Below, piece after piece: positions 15,197-26,200 of a DNA stretch of 46,096 bases. The notes beneath the pieces were generated by a model that was not told where the DNA came from, made no database searches, and saw only the letters and a list, made by a program, of their open reading frames with translations. Within the stretch, counting starts at the first letter, position 1. Each line of letters opens with the position of its first letter. Both the position numbers and the translations under genes were made by a program. The stretch is from the NCBI GenBank assembly GCA_021820465.1, contig JAKADP010000011.1, positions 1 to 46,096 of the forward strand. The letters are read 5' to 3'. This DNA is from Bacillota bacterium (lineage in GTDB: Bacteria > Bacillota > Sulfobacillia > Sulfobacillales > JAIMBI01).

Positions 15197-16287
15197 CCGC
15201 CGCGCAGTCCCTGCTGCTGGCGGTCGGCATCTTTGACTGGCACCATCCCCTGTCCGACCCGGTCCAGCAGATGGCGCCGCACTTTGCCGCCGCCGCCGAC
15301 GTGGTGTTCGTCACGCCCGTCCGCCGCCGCACACTGGACATTCGGCTCGCGGCCGACCTCGCGGGCGGCATCCCGCCCGTGTTCTGGCGCGTCACGGGTG
15401 GCGGGCCTCACGGCCCCACCGCGAGCCCGCTGTCCGGCCGCCAGCTGTATCGGGAGATCGCGAGTCGGCCACTGGGATTGTACGTGAATTCGTATGCGGC
15501 CGATCTGGGCGGCGAGCTGGCCACCATGCTGGACCCTGACACGCTGATTTATGACGTGTATGAGCACGTGGTGGCGCCTGACGCCCCACTGCCGGCCGCC
15601 CACCAGCACTTGTGGGAGGCCGCGGCGGTGCGCGTTGCCCTGAACGACCGCGTGGCGGCGGCCATGGCCCCCGTACCGCCCACCGTGGTGGCGGGGGCTG
15701 CCGTCGACCCCGCGCACTTTGAGGGCGCGGCGCGCCACCCGGGTCCGTATCCCTATGCCTTTGGGTTTGTGGGCAACTTCGCAAACTGGGTGGACATGGC
15801 AAGCCTCCACGCCACGGCCCAGAGCTTGCCGGCTGAGCGGATGCTGCTCGTGGGGCCGTGTCCGCCGGCGCTGCTGGAGGCGCTGCGGGCGCTGGCCGCG
15901 CTGCCCAATGTGGAGTGGCGCCCGCCGGTTCCGTATGCGGACCTGCCTCGGGTGCTGAGCGAGATCGAGGTGCTGCTCCTGCCGCGCACCCGCCACCCGG
16001 CTGCCAGCGCGAGCGATCCCTTGAAGCTGTACGACTACCTCGCCACGGGCCGCCCCATCGTCGCGACCCCGCTTCCCGGTGCCGCCCCGCTGCCGCCCGG
16101 CACCGTGTATTGGAGTGAGCCCGGCGCGCCGTTTGCCGACGCCGCCCGCCTCGCGCTGGCCGAGCACCGCGAAAGCCCCCGGGGCGCCGCCGCCCAGGCC
16201 CGCATCGCCGCGGCCCACCGCCGCTCCTGGAGGGACCGTGCCCAAAAGATTCTGGCCGCGGCTGGCCTCGCCGCGCGGGGCGACTGA
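15193..16287 (+). CDS. GT4/GT1-like (GT-B fold) glycosyltransferase
   Basis: A 364-residue cytoplasmic glycosyltransferase, resembling the TuaH/WcaI-type enzymes of surface-polysaccharide assembly. The N-terminal half is an acceptor domain with LIYDVYEHV and LNDRVAAAM. The C-terminal domain opens with the characteristic YAFGFVGNFANWVDM strand and carries the donor-site motif DPLKLYDYLATGRPIVATPLP (split here as DPLKLYDYLA and GRPIVATPLP), followed by a helical tail. The ATG at 15193 overlaps the previous stop codon. The frame remains open far upstream, but that extension is a shadow of the preceding gene. It converges on atpC with only 10 bp between the stop codons and no evident terminator. 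Confidence 0.82.
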   Translation: MTAAQSLLLAVGIFDWHHPLSDPVQQMAPHFAAAADVVFVTPVRRRTLDIRLAADLAGGIPPVFWRVTGGGPHGPTASPLSGRQLYREIASRPLGLYVNSYAADLGGELATMLDPDTLIYDVYEHVVAPDAPLPAAHQHLWEAAAVRVALNDRVAAAMAPVPPTVVAGAAVDPAHFEGAARHPGPYPYAFGFVGNFANWVDMASLHATAQSLPAERMLLVGPCPPALLEALRALAALPNVEWRPPVPYADLPRVLSEIEVLLLPRTRHPAASASDPLKLYDYLATGRPIVATPLPGAAPLPPGTVYWSEPGAPFADAARLALAEHRESPRGAAAQARIAAAHRRSWRDRAQKILAAAGLAARGD

Positions 16288-16297
16288 CTGGCGGCCA

Positions 16298-16714
16298 TCA
16301 AGCCGGCGGGCTGTCGTCGAGCGTCGCCAGTCGCGCTTCGGCCCTTGCCAGCGCCTCGCGGGCCCGCGCGCGGTCCACGTCGGCTCCCGGGTGCTCCAAG
16401 CGGTCCAGCGCCCGAGCGCGCGCCGCCACCGCCCGCTCGCGGTGAAGCTCCTCGGGGCTCTCCGCGGTGTCAGCGAGCAGCACCGTGACTTGGCGGCCGA
16501 CTTCCAAAAATCCGCCCCCCACGGCGTACCGCCGCCACGTGCCCCCAGCATCCAGCACCCGAACCACCGACGGCTTCACCGCCGTGATGAGGGGCACATG
16601 GTGCGCCAGCACACCCATGTCGCCTTCACTGGCGCGCAGCAGCAACTCCGACACCTGGCCCGTATAGACCGTGCGCTCGGGCGTCACTAGCTTCAATGCA
16701 TACGTTGCCGCCAT
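16298..16714 (-). CDS. atpC: F-type ATP synthase epsilon subunit
   Basis: Central-stalk subunit that couples and regulates F1. At 138 residues it has the usual length: an N-terminal beta-sandwich (LKLVTPERTVYTGQV, GDMGVLAHHVPLITA, GGGFLEV) and a C-terminal two-helix segment (about 90-135) rich in Ala/Arg/Glu. It is the last gene of the operon, 41 bp after atpD. Confidence 0.96.
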   Translation of the reverse strand: MAATYALKLVTPERTVYTGQVSELLLRASEGDMGVLAHHVPLITAVKPSVVRVLDAGGTWRRYAVGGGFLEVGRQVTVLLADTAESPEELHRERAVAARARALDRLEHPGADVDRARAREALARAEARLATLDDSPPA

Positions 16715-16755
16715 GGCTACCTCCGTCCTGCCGTCCCGCGCGGCTCCTTCGTACG

Positions 16756-19102
<2,347 letters not shown>

Positions 19103-19103
19103 G

Positions 19104-20618
19104 TCAGGACACCGTCTTCAGCGTGGCGGTGAACTCTTCGATCGCCTGCTTCAGCCGCTCTTCATTCTCGGGCGTGATTTGCTGCTCCTCACGGATGCTG
19201 TCGAGAATCTCGGGCTGCTCCTCGTGCAGGAGGCGCAGGAATCCCCGCTCAAACTCACCCACCGCCTCGACGGGCAGCTCGTCGAGAAAGCCGTTGGTGG
19301 CGGCGTAAATCACCACGACCTGCTCGGCCACCGACGCGGGCTGGTACTGCGCCTGCTTGAGCACCTCCACCACGCGGGCCCCACGGGTGAGCCGCGCCTG
19401 GGTGGCGCGGTCCAGGTCCGATCCAAATTGGCTGAACGCCTGGAGCTCGCGGTACTGGGCCAAATCCAGCCGCAGGCGGCCCGCCACCTGGCGCATGGCC
19501 TTCACCTGAGCGCTGCCGCCCACCCGGGACACCGAGCTTCCGACGTTGACGGCCGGCCGCTGCCCCGAGAAGAACAGGTCCGCTTCGAGGAAAATCTGAC
19601 CGTCGGTGATAGAAATGACGTTCGTGGGAATGTACGCGGCGATGTCGCCCGCCTGGGTTTCAATGATGGGCAGCGCGGTCAGGCTGCCGCCGCCGTTGGC
19701 CTCGTTCAGCCGGGCGGCCCGCTCCAACAGACGCGAGTGCAGGTAAAACACGTCGCCGGGATACGCCTCCCGCCCCGGAGGCCGCCGCAGCAGCAGGCTC
19801 ATCGCGCGATAGGCCACGGCGTGCTTGGACAGGTCGTCGTACACGATCAGGACATCGCGGCCCTGGTCGCGAAAGAACTCCGCCATACTGCAGCCGGCGT
19901 AGGGGGCCAGAAACTGCAGGGGCGCCGGCTCCGACGCGGAGCTCGACACCACGATGGTGTACTCCATGGCGCCGCGGTCCTGCAAGATGCGCACCACCCG
20001 CGCCACCGTGGACTGCTTTTGCCCAATGGCCACATACACGCAGATGACGTCCTGCCCCTTTTGGTTCAGGATCGCATCGATGGCCAGCGCCGTCTTGCCG
20101 GTAGACCGGTCTCCAATAATGAGCTCCCGCTGGCCGCGGCCAATCGGCACCATGGAGTCCACCGCCTTGAGGCCGGTCTGCAGCGGCGTGTTCACCGGCT
20201 GGCGCGCGACGATGCCCGGCGCCATCCGCTCGACCGGCCACCGCTCCGTGGTCTCAATAGAGCCTTGGCCGTCAATCGGCTCCCCCAGCGCGTTGACCAC
20301 GCGGCCCACGAGAGCCTCGCCCACCGGCACGTCCACCACGTGCCCGGTGCGGCGCACGCGCTGGCCTTCTTTAATCTCGGTCTCATCGCCCATGAGCACG
20401 ACGCCGACGTTGTCCTCCTCGAGGTTCAGCACCATCCCGGCGACCCCGCTCTCAAACGCAAGCATCTCGCCCGCCATGGCGTCCGCCAGTCCATAGACGC
20501 GAGCGATGCCGTCACCCACGGACAGCACCGTGCCCACTTCGTCCAGCGAGACCTGGTCGTCGAACTGGGCGATCTGCTGCTTCAGAATCTCGGTAATCTC
20601 TTCCGGCTTAAGATTCAC
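19104..20618 (-). CDS. atpA: F-type ATP synthase alpha subunit
   Basis: Non-catalytic nucleotide-binding subunit of F1, 504 residues, the usual length. The Walker A motif is GDRSTGKT with Lys175 (most relatives have GDRQTGKT). The arginine-finger block [13 protein letters not shown] and the Walker B region [13 protein letters not shown] are present. It overlaps the end of atpH by 11 bases. Start ATG at 20618. Confidence 0.98.
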   Translation of the reverse strand: MNLKPEEITEILKQQIAQFDDQVSLDEVGTVLSVGDGIARVYGLADAMAGEMLAFESGVAGMVLNLEEDNVGVVLMGDETEIKEGQRVRRTGHVVDVPVGEALVGRVVNALGEPIDGQGSIETTERWPVERMAPGIVARQPVNTPLQTGLKAVDSMVPIGRGQRELIIGDRSTGKTALAIDAILNQKGQDVICVYVAIGQKQSTVARVVRILQDRGAMEYTIVVSSSASEPAPLQFLAPYAGCSMAEFFRDQGRDVLIVYDDLSKHAVAYRAMSLLLRRPPGREAYPGDVFYLHSRLLERAARLNEANGGGSLTALPIIETQAGDIAAYIPTNVISITDGQIFLEADLFFSGQRPAVNVGSSVSRVGGSAQVKAMRQVAGRLRLDLAQYRELQAFSQFGSDLDRATQARLTRGARVVEVLKQAQYQPASVAEQVVVIYAATNGFLDELPVEAVGEFERGFLRLLHEEQPEILDSIREEQQITPENEERLKQAIEEFTATLKTVS

Positions 20619-21153
20619 CCAGCTTCACCTCATCTTTGAGTTCGCGCGCCAGCCGCGACAGGCGCCCCTTAATCGACCCATCCCACAGCCGGTCGCCCAT
20701 CCGCACCTCGATGCCGCCCATCAAATCGGCCGCCACCTGGAACTCCGCGTCGACAGATCGGCCGGCATAGCGCGACAGCTCCTCCACCACACGCTCGCGC
20801 CAGCGGGCCGCGAGGGGCCGCGCGGTCCGCACGGTGGCCGCCACCCGCCCCTCGCGCGCCAGGCGCGCGCGGTGAAACTGCCGCGCCACGAGGGCCAGCA
20901 GCCCCTCGCGCCGATGCCGGATGAGGACCCCCAGCAAGTGCACAAGGTCCGCATCGTCCGCGAACACCTGGCTCACCGCGCGGACCTTGTCCGCTGCCGC
21001 CACGCCAGGATGCAAAAACAGGGGACCCACCGGCGGGGCCAGCAGCACGGCGGATGCCTCGGTGAGGCGGGCATCCACGTCGGGCCCCGCCCCGGGGGCA
21101 ATGGTCTCCAAGAAGGCCAGCGCATAGCGCCGCGCCACCGCCTCCGCTCTCAT
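20608..21153 (-). CDS. atpH: F-type ATP synthase delta subunit
   Basis: Peripheral-stalk subunit joining b to the top of F1 (OSCP homologue), 181 residues. The N-terminal six-helix domain starts [11 protein letters not shown]; the conserved C-terminal segment includes [22 protein letters not shown]. Both ends overlap neighbours (four bases with atpF, eleven with atpA), showing tight coupling. Confidence 0.94.
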   Translation of the reverse strand: MRAEAVARRYALAFLETIAPGAGPDVDARLTEASAVLLAPPVGPLFLHPGVAAADKVRAVSQVFADDADLVHLLGVLIRHRREGLLALVARQFHRARLAREGRVAATVRTARPLAARWRERVVEELSRYAGRSVDAEFQVAADLMGGIEVRMGDRLWDGSIKGRLSRLARELKDEVKLGES

Positions 21154-21668
21154 GGCGCCGAGTCCCCTCCCGCACGGGACCCGGCCAGCTGGTCAGCAAA
21201 CTCCTGCACCAGCCGCTCGCTCACGCCGTCCGAGATTTCCTGCCCCAGCACTTTGGTGGCGATGCGCAGCGCTAGATCCGCCACGTCCTGCTTGACGGAC
21301 TGCAGCGCCCGATCGCGCTCCGCCGCGATTTCCGCCTCCGCGTCCGTCACCAGCCGCCGGGACTCCTGCCGCGCCCGCGTGACAATCTGCTGGGCCTCGT
21401 CCTCCGCGTCGCGCAGGGCGCGGCTCATGGCCACCTCCGCGCGCGCCTTCACCTGCTTCAACTGGGCCTCCAACTCGGCCTTCAGCTGGTCCGCCTCCTG
21501 GTGCCGCCGCTCGGCGGCCGCCAAGTCTTCCTCAATGCGCGTTTGCCGGTCACGCACCGCCTTCAGCAGCGGCGGGAAGGCATACTTCTGCAGAAACAGG
21601 TACAGAATGCCGACGGCCACGAGGGCGTCCAGCATGTCCAGGGGGTTCAGCGCAATATTGATGTGCAT
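21150..21668 (-). CDS. atpF: F-type ATP synthase b subunit
   Basis: Peripheral-stalk subunit, 172 residues. One N-terminal membrane segment (about 10-27) is followed by a long charged amphipathic helix (EEDLAAAERRHQEADQLK and on) that dimerises as a coiled coil. Only one b-type gene is present, so the stalk is probably a homodimer. It lies four bases after atpE. Confidence 0.95.
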   Translation of the reverse strand: MHINIALNPLDMLDALVAVGILYLFLQKYAFPPLLKAVRDRQTRIEEDLAAAERRHQEADQLKAELEAQLKQVKARAEVAMSRALRDAEDEAQQIVTRARQESRRLVTDAEAEIAAERDRALQSVKQDVADLALRIATKVLGQEISDGVSERLVQEFADQLAGSRAGGDSAP

Positions 21669-21672
21669 GCGC

Positions 21673-21906
21673 TCACCCGATCAGGTGAATCAGAAACAAC
21701 ACCAAGCTGATGATCGGCAGCGCTTCCACGATGCCCACCCCGATGAACGCCAGCGGCATCAGGCGGCCCTGGGCCTCGGGCTGCCGCGCCACCCCTTCCA
21801 CCAGCCGGCTGAACACCAAGCCGTCGCCAATGGCGCCACCAGCCACCGCCACGCCAAACCCAATCGCGTCCCCCACCGCGCGCATCGCGGTCAAGTCCAA
21901 AGCCAT
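21673..21906 (-). CDS. atpE: F-type ATP synthase c subunit (rotor ring)
   Basis: Ring-forming proteolipid, 77 residues with two membrane helices joined by the conserved polar loop ARQPEA. The ion-carrying carboxylate is Glu61 in GVGIVEALPII. The Ser and Gln ligands of sodium-type rings are absent, so proton coupling is expected. Helix 1 has a small-residue stretch ending GAIGDG, with Asp28 where Bacillus rings carry Asn and sodium rings Gln. The start is ATG 21906, nine bases after GGAGGTG; the GTG at 21918 lies inside that ribosome site and is rejected. Confidence 0.96.
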   Translation of the reverse strand: MALDLTAMRAVGDAIGFGVAVAGGAIGDGLVFSRLVEGVARQPEAQGRLMPLAFIGVGIVEALPIISLVLFLIHLIG

Positions 21907-21958
21907 GTCGTCGGGCACCTCCGATTATCGTGTGAAGCTTGCCGCACGGCGCCGAACC

Positions 21959-22618
21959 CTAGTGGTCCGACGCTTGGGCCTGTCCTACATAGGACAGGGT
22001 CAGAATCATGAAAATAAAGGCCTGCACGATGTTCACAAACGCCGTGAAGCCCCACCACACAAACCCCAGCGCAAACCCGCCCTGGAAGTAGCCCACGCCA
22101 GCCGCGATGATGCCCATGAAAATCTCGCCCACCAGGATGTTGCCAAAAAGCCGGAACGCCAGCGTCAGGGGCTTGGAAAAGTCTTCGATGATGTTGATGG
22201 GCAGCATGGCCATCCCGATGGCCCCACCGGGGTGCGTCCAGTGGCGAAAGTACCCGAGGCCCTTCTTCTTGAAGCCAAACACCCACATCATCACGAAGGT
22301 CAGGATGGCCAGCGCGGCCGTCACATTCAAGTTCGTGGTGGGCGAATGCAGCGCCGGGATCATGCCCTGGAAGTTCGCCACCAGCAGAAACAGGAACAGC
22401 ATGACCAGAAAGCTCAAAAACGCGGGATTCTCGTCCATCGCCCCCCGGGCCAGCCCGTTGATGAACTCGAAAACCATCTCCATGAGGCTCTGACCGACGC
22501 CCGGCCTGTCCGCCCGGGCCCGGCGTGTCAAGAGCCACGCCACGAGTCCCGTGAGGATCACTGAAATCCATACGTAGATCGCCAGCGTCGGGTCGAACCC
22601 CGACAGGTTGAACGTCAC
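21959..22618 (-). CDS. atpB: F-type ATP synthase a subunit
   Basis: Stator channel subunit in the membrane, 219 residues with about five or six membrane helices. The essential Arg is Arg156 in LAFRLFGN, and Gln199 in NIVQAFIF marks the second half-channel helix. The MEMVFEFINGL block is also typical. The start overlaps the end of atpI by four bases. Confidence 0.97.
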   Translation of the reverse strand: MTFNLSGFDPTLAIYVWISVILTGLVAWLLTRRARADRPGVGQSLMEMVFEFINGLARGAMDENPAFLSFLVMLFLFLLVANFQGMIPALHSPTTNLNVTAALAILTFVMMWVFGFKKKGLGYFRHWTHPGGAIGMAMLPINIIEDFSKPLTLAFRLFGNILVGEIFMGIIAAGVGYFQGGFALGFVWWGFTAFVNIVQAFIFMILTLSYVGQAQASDH

Positions 22619-23010
22619 CGTGTATCCCCTTCCAGATCAAACGGTTCGCGTCCCCACACGATGCCCACCACCACGACGATTTCCGGGAGAAACAACCCGG
22701 CCAGGAGGGGCGCCCACGCCACCGGCGGCCCCATCAGCACGATCCAGGCCAGCAGCGCCAGGACCAAGCCAAACCGGATCACGCCCGACACGGTGAGGGC
22801 GGCTCCCCCCACCCCCATCGGCAGCCGCACCACGCGCGACACGGCCGATGCCAGCAGATTCACGTTCATCAGGCCGACCAGGAGCCCCAGGACAAACCCC
22901 CACGTGTCGGCCCGCCCACTGGGCCACAGGAGGAGCACCACAATCCCGACACCCAACAGCGGCCACGCAATCCGACGCATCCGCGCCAGCGACGCCCGAA
23001 ACCGGGTCAC
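22615..23010 (-). CDS. atpI: ATP synthase protein I (AtpI family)
   Basis: Small membrane protein of 131 residues with four hydrophobic segments (about 14-30, 36-55, 73-93 and 97-115). It lies directly upstream of atpB with a four-base overlap, the standard place of atpI, whose proposed roles are c-ring assembly and magnesium handling. Sequence conservation in this family is low, so the call rests partly on position. Confidence 0.82.
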   Translation of the reverse strand: MTRFRASLARMRRIAWPLLGVGIVVLLLWPSGRADTWGFVLGLLVGLMNVNLLASAVSRVVRLPMGVGGAALTVSGVIRFGLVLALLAWIVLMGPPVAWAPLLAGLFLPEIVVVVGIVWGREPFDLEGDTR

Positions 23011-23243
23011 GAAGCGGCCAGCATCCGAAAGGCGGCCCAGAGGCCCGCAGCGAACCCCAACAGGACGCCGACCACCGTCGGCCAGGGTCCCGCGTGGGTG
23101 GCTCCGCTCACGAAGCGCCCCCCGAACAGGCCCACCAGAAACAGCGCCACCATCTCGGTCCCTGCGGCGGCCGCGCGGCCGATGCGGCGAAGCCCTCCCG
23201 GGGGCGGGGTTCCGTGGCCCTCATCTCCGCCCTCCGATGCCAT
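23007..23243 (-). CDS. atpZ: AtpZ/AtpI-family small membrane protein
   Basis: A 78-residue protein with a glycine-rich polar N-terminus and two membrane helices (about 29-47 and 52-74) containing LFLVGLFGGRFV and VVGVLLGFAAGLWAAFRML, the AtpZ pattern. It is the first gene of the atp operon and overlaps atpI by four bases. In Bacillus AtpZ and AtpI together are linked to ATP-synthase assembly and divalent cation transport. Ribosome site GAGGTG lies near the ATG at 23243. Confidence 0.82.
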   Translation of the reverse strand: MASEGGDEGHGTPPPGGLRRIGRAAAAGTEMVALFLVGLFGGRFVSGATHAGPWPTVVGVLLGFAAGLWAAFRMLAAS

Positions 23244-23307
23244 TCCAACACCTCACCGGCTTCTGCCCCACCTGCGGCCGCTGCCGCGCTGACACAAAAA
23301 ACCCCAT
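23221..23307 (-). CDS. Possible 28-codon leader ORF overlapping the atpZ start
   Basis: In the atp leader, GAGGAGCG precedes an ATG at 23307 that opens 28 codons (MGFFVSARQRPQ...), ending at TGA 23221 inside atpZ in another frame. It could couple translation to atpZ or be a chance frame. The peptide resembles nothing I know. Confidence 0.25.
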   Translation of the reverse strand: MGFFVSARQRPQVGQKPVRCWNGIGGRR

Positions 23308-23388
23308 CGCTCCTCACTCAGGACGACGGTGGGCGGATGCGGTCGACTCGTGCCGACCCCATGGACCGACAAGCGGTTACCGCCGCTC

Positions 23389-23416
23389 ATTATACTGGAC
23401 GCCGCGCGCCCGTCAA
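23389..23416 (-). promoter_or_regulatory. Sigma-A-type promoter of the atp operon
   Basis: On the minus strand, TTGACG (23416-23411) and a perfect TATAAT (23394-23389) are separated by 16 bp. Initiation near 23382 would give a leader of about 140 bases before atpZ. It lies just past the upp stop codon, so the ATP synthase genes can be expressed apart from the upstream run. Confidence 0.8.
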
Positions 23417-23457
23417 TAGTGACCACGAGCACAAGCCGCGCCTCCGCCCAGTCGCTG

Positions 23458-24078
23458 TCACGGCGTGCCATACTGGCGGTCCCCGGCGTCACCCAGTCCC
23501 GGCACGATGAAATCCCGCTCGTTCAAGCGGTCGTCCACGGCCGCCACGAACACGCGAGCGGCGGGATATTCGCGCTCGATCCGCTGTATCCCTGCCGGTG
23601 CGGCCAGCACGGCCGCCACCACCACGTTGCGCGCGCCCCACTGGTCCAGCTTGGCCAGCGCGGCTGCCAGCGAGCCGCCGGTCGCCAGCATGGGATCCAG
23701 CACGACCACTGGCCGTGTGGCCCAGGCCGGTGGGAAGTTTTCAAAGTACGCCACCGGCTGGCCCGCCACCACATCCCGATAGAGGCCCAGGTGCGATACC
23801 GAGGCGCCGGGGGCCGCGGCGCAAAAGGCGTCCAAGAGCCCCAAGCCCGCCCGCAAGATGGGCACCAGCACCGGCTCGTCCGCCAGCACCGCGCCCCGCG
23901 CCGGAGCCAGCGGCGTCTCGACCCACACGGGGCGCACGGCCAGTCCCGCCAGCACCGGGTACGCCATCAGGCGCCCCATGGCGTCCAGATGGCCCCGAAA
24001 GGCCGCCGGGCTCGTCGCGCGGTCCCGCAGCGCCGTGAGGTGGGTTGCCAGCAGGGGATGCTCCAGCACGGTCAGCAC
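23458..24078 (-). CDS. upp: Uracil phosphoribosyltransferase
   Basis: Pyrimidine salvage: uracil + PRPP to UMP + diphosphate. The 206-residue length is typical. The PRPP loop is VVLDPMLATGGS, and other conserved blocks are PILRAGLGL, GLYRD and a uracil-binding C-terminus FIVPGLGDAGDRQYGT. It uses a GTG start at 24078, four bases after GGAGGGG. It sits between rpiB and the atp promoter, the usual Firmicutes order (glyA is missing between them). Confidence 0.96.
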   Translation of the reverse strand: MLTVLEHPLLATHLTALRDRATSPAAFRGHLDAMGRLMAYPVLAGLAVRPVWVETPLAPARGAVLADEPVLVPILRAGLGLLDAFCAAAPGASVSHLGLYRDVVAGQPVAYFENFPPAWATRPVVVLDPMLATGGSLAAALAKLDQWGARNVVVAAVLAAPAGIQRIEREYPAARVFVAAVDDRLNERDFIVPGLGDAGDRQYGTP

Positions 24079-24113
24079 ATTACCCCTCCTGCCCGCCGTC
24101 GGTGGACACCGGT

Positions 24114-24566
24114 TCAGTTGGGACCGCTCCGCCGCTCCGCCTCAACAATCTTGTCGACGCGGCCTGCATGGCGCCCCCCCGCAAAGTCTTGCCCTAGAAA
24201 ATTCGCAATGACGTCAAGCGCCAGCTCCGTCGCCACCAGCCTGCCCCCCATGGTGAGCACGTTGGCATCGTTGTGCGCGCGCGCGAGGCGCGCCGACAAG
24301 GCTTCATGGCACGTGACGGCCCGCACGCCCGGCACTTTGTTGGCGGTGATGCACATCCCAAGGCCCGTGCCGCAAAACAGAAACCCGAAGGTGGCCTCTC
24401 CCTGCGCCACGGCCTGCGCCACTTTCACGGCATAATCCGGATAGTCTACGGACTCGTGATCGAAGGTGCCAACATCGTGGACGTCGTATCCCTGGTCCAC
24501 CAGCCAATCCACGACGGCCTCCTTGAGATCCACCCCGGCGTGGTCTGCGCCGACTGCTATCCTCAT
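24114..24566 (-). CDS. rpiB: Ribose-5-phosphate isomerase B
   Basis: Interconverts ribose 5-phosphate and ribulose 5-phosphate (RpiB/LacAB family), 150 residues. It begins MRIAVGADHAG and contains YPDYA, the catalytic Cys65 in GFLFCGTGLGM and the substrate block ARAHNDANVLTMGGR. The start is ATG 24566 behind GGAGGCGGCAC; the frame extends 15 codons upstream without conservation. Confidence 0.95.
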   Translation of the reverse strand: MRIAVGADHAGVDLKEAVVDWLVDQGYDVHDVGTFDHESVDYPDYAVKVAQAVAQGEATFGFLFCGTGLGMCITANKVPGVRAVTCHEALSARLARAHNDANVLTMGGRLVATELALDVIANFLGQDFAGGRHAGRVDKIVEAERRSGPN

Positions 24567-24626
24567 GTGCCGCCTCCTCCTTCGTCCGTCTGGGCCCCGA
24601 TTCGCGGGCATTCCAGGGCGCGTGGG

Positions 24627-25106
24627 TCATGGCCCTTCCGCCGGCGGCTCCTCCTCCAGCTGGTCGGCCAGCCGGGTGAGCAGGTGCCACAGGCGCCGGC
24701 CCAGCTCCTCGTACGCTGCCGCGGTCCCGCCCGCCGGGTCTCCGATATCGCCCGCTTCGCCCACGGCTTCGGTCAGGAGCTGCACGCGGCCGGCCCACTC
24801 CGGCCGGCGCTCCAGCACTTCCTCCCGCTGCCGCGCGGTCATGACATACACATGCGCCGGACTCTCGGACACCTCGTCGAGAGACCGAGAGCGGTGGCTC
24901 GACAAGTCCCCCCCGCGGCTTGCGGCCACCAGGACCGCCTCAGTCGCTGCGGGCATCCCCGGCCAAGCCTGGGTGCCGGCGGACCCCACCGGGATGTCGG
25001 GCCGCACGAGCCGCCAGAACGCCTCGGACAGCGCGCTCCGGCAGGTGTTGCCCGTGCACACAAACAGCACCGAGGCGTCCGGGGGGACAGCCGGGGCCCC
25101 GCTCAT
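24627..25106 (-). CDS. Low-molecular-weight protein-tyrosine (arginine) phosphatase
   Basis: A 159-residue LMW-PTP-fold phosphatase. The P-loop CTGNTCR places the nucleophile at Cys17 and the phosphate-binding Arg at 23; the general acid is in GDIGDPAGG. In Bacillus the gene at this place is ywlE, a protein-arginine phosphatase opposing McsB; the Thr in CTGNTCR agrees with the arginine-specific group, but the substrate is inferred. The ATG at 25106 overlaps the tsaC stop (ATGA). Confidence 0.9.
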   Translation of the reverse strand: MSGAPAVPPDASVLFVCTGNTCRSALSEAFWRLVRPDIPVGSAGTQAWPGMPAATEAVLVAASRGGDLSSHRSRSLDEVSESPAHVYVMTARQREEVLERRPEWAGRVQLLTEAVGEAGDIGDPAGGTAAAYEELGRRLWHLLTRLADQLEEEPPAEGP

Positions 25107-26128
25107 GCCTGCACCACCTCCGCCGCCGCCCGCTCCAAGCGGTCCATCACCGCCCCGCCGACGCCCTCCTGATTGTTCCATACCGCGACCAGCCGGTCCA
25201 AGCCCGGCCACCGGTCCAAGGTCATCAAGCCTTCGAACAGGGCGGCCGCCGCCTCGTGCGGGCTGTCCCCCAAGCTCACCGCCGCAGGCCAGCCCGCGGC
25301 CTCGACGATGCGCCGGGGCGCCAGGAGGCCGCTTCGGGCTTTGGGCCAGCGATCCCGCGCTCCCTCCCGCGCCAGTGCCGCCACGGCAGCCTCGGGGTCC
25401 ATGGCGAGCAGCACCAGCGGCCGGTCTGGCGCGTAATGGCGATACCGCATGCCGGGTGACCGAGCGGGGCCACCCGCCGCCGGGGTGCCCAGCGCTCCCA
25501 CCACGCCTTCGATGGCCGTTGTCGGCAGGCCGCCCGGCCGCAGCAGCAGGGGGCGCCCGCCGGAAACATCCACGACCGTCGACTCCACCCCGATGGATGA
25601 CGGCCCCCCGTCCACCAGCCACACGGTGACGTCCGGGGTGGTGGGCCCGCCCAGCGCACGGGCCACCCCCTCGGCGGTGGTGGGGCTGGGATGGCCCGAT
25701 CGGTTGGCGGACGGCGCCGCCACGGGCACGCCGGCGGCCGCCAGCAGGCGCCGCGCGACAGGATGGCTGGGACAGCGGACGGCGACCGTGTCCAGGCCGC
25801 CGCGCACGACGGCCGGCACCGCCGCCCGCGCCGGCACCACCAGCGTGAGCGGTCCGGGCCAAAACCGCTCCGCGAGGCGGCGCGCATCGTCCGGCCACTC
25901 CCGTGCGAGCGCCTCAGCCGCCGCCGCGTCTGCCACGTGCAGGATGAGCGGGTTGTCCGCGGGCCGCCCCTTCACCCGATAGATGTTGGCGACGGCGCGA
26001 GGATTCGTGCCGTCAGCCCCAAGCCCGTACACCGTCTCGGTCGGGAAGGCCACCAGGTCCCCCGCTGCCAGCGCGGCGCCTGCGCGCCGCACCCCCTCGT
26101 CGCTGGCTGCCAGCCGTGTCACCGCCAT
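25103..26128 (-). CDS. tsaC: Threonylcarbamoyl-AMP synthase (Sua5/YwlC type)
   Basis: First step of tRNA t6A37 synthesis: threonine, bicarbonate and ATP to threonylcarbamoyl-AMP. The 341-residue, two-domain Sua5 form has the YrdC domain at about 1-210 (FPTETVYGLGAD, KGRPADNPLI, SANRSGHPSPTT, GVESTVVD) and a C-terminal Sua5 domain from about 230. The linker carries the conserved RSPGMRYRHYAP. Start ATG 26128 behind GGAGGGAAGCAGC. It is followed by the phosphatase with a four-base overlap. Confidence 0.95.
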   Translation of the reverse strand: MAVTRLAASDEGVRRAGAALAAGDLVAFPTETVYGLGADGTNPRAVANIYRVKGRPADNPLILHVADAAAAEALAREWPDDARRLAERFWPGPLTLVVPARAAVPAVVRGGLDTVAVRCPSHPVARRLLAAAGVPVAAPSANRSGHPSPTTAEGVARALGGPTTPDVTVWLVDGGPSSIGVESTVVDVSGGRPLLLRPGGLPTTAIEGVVGALGTPAAGGPARSPGMRYRHYAPDRPLVLLAMDPEAAVAALAREGARDRWPKARSGLLAPRRIVEAAGWPAAVSLGDSPHEAAAALFEGLMTLDRWPGLDRLVAVWNNQEGVGGAVMDRLERAAAEVVQA

Positions 26129-26200
26129 GCTGCTTCCCTCCTGCGCCCGTCGGCCCCACCGCCGGCTCCTTCATTACACCACACCCCAGGGGCCCGGGCG

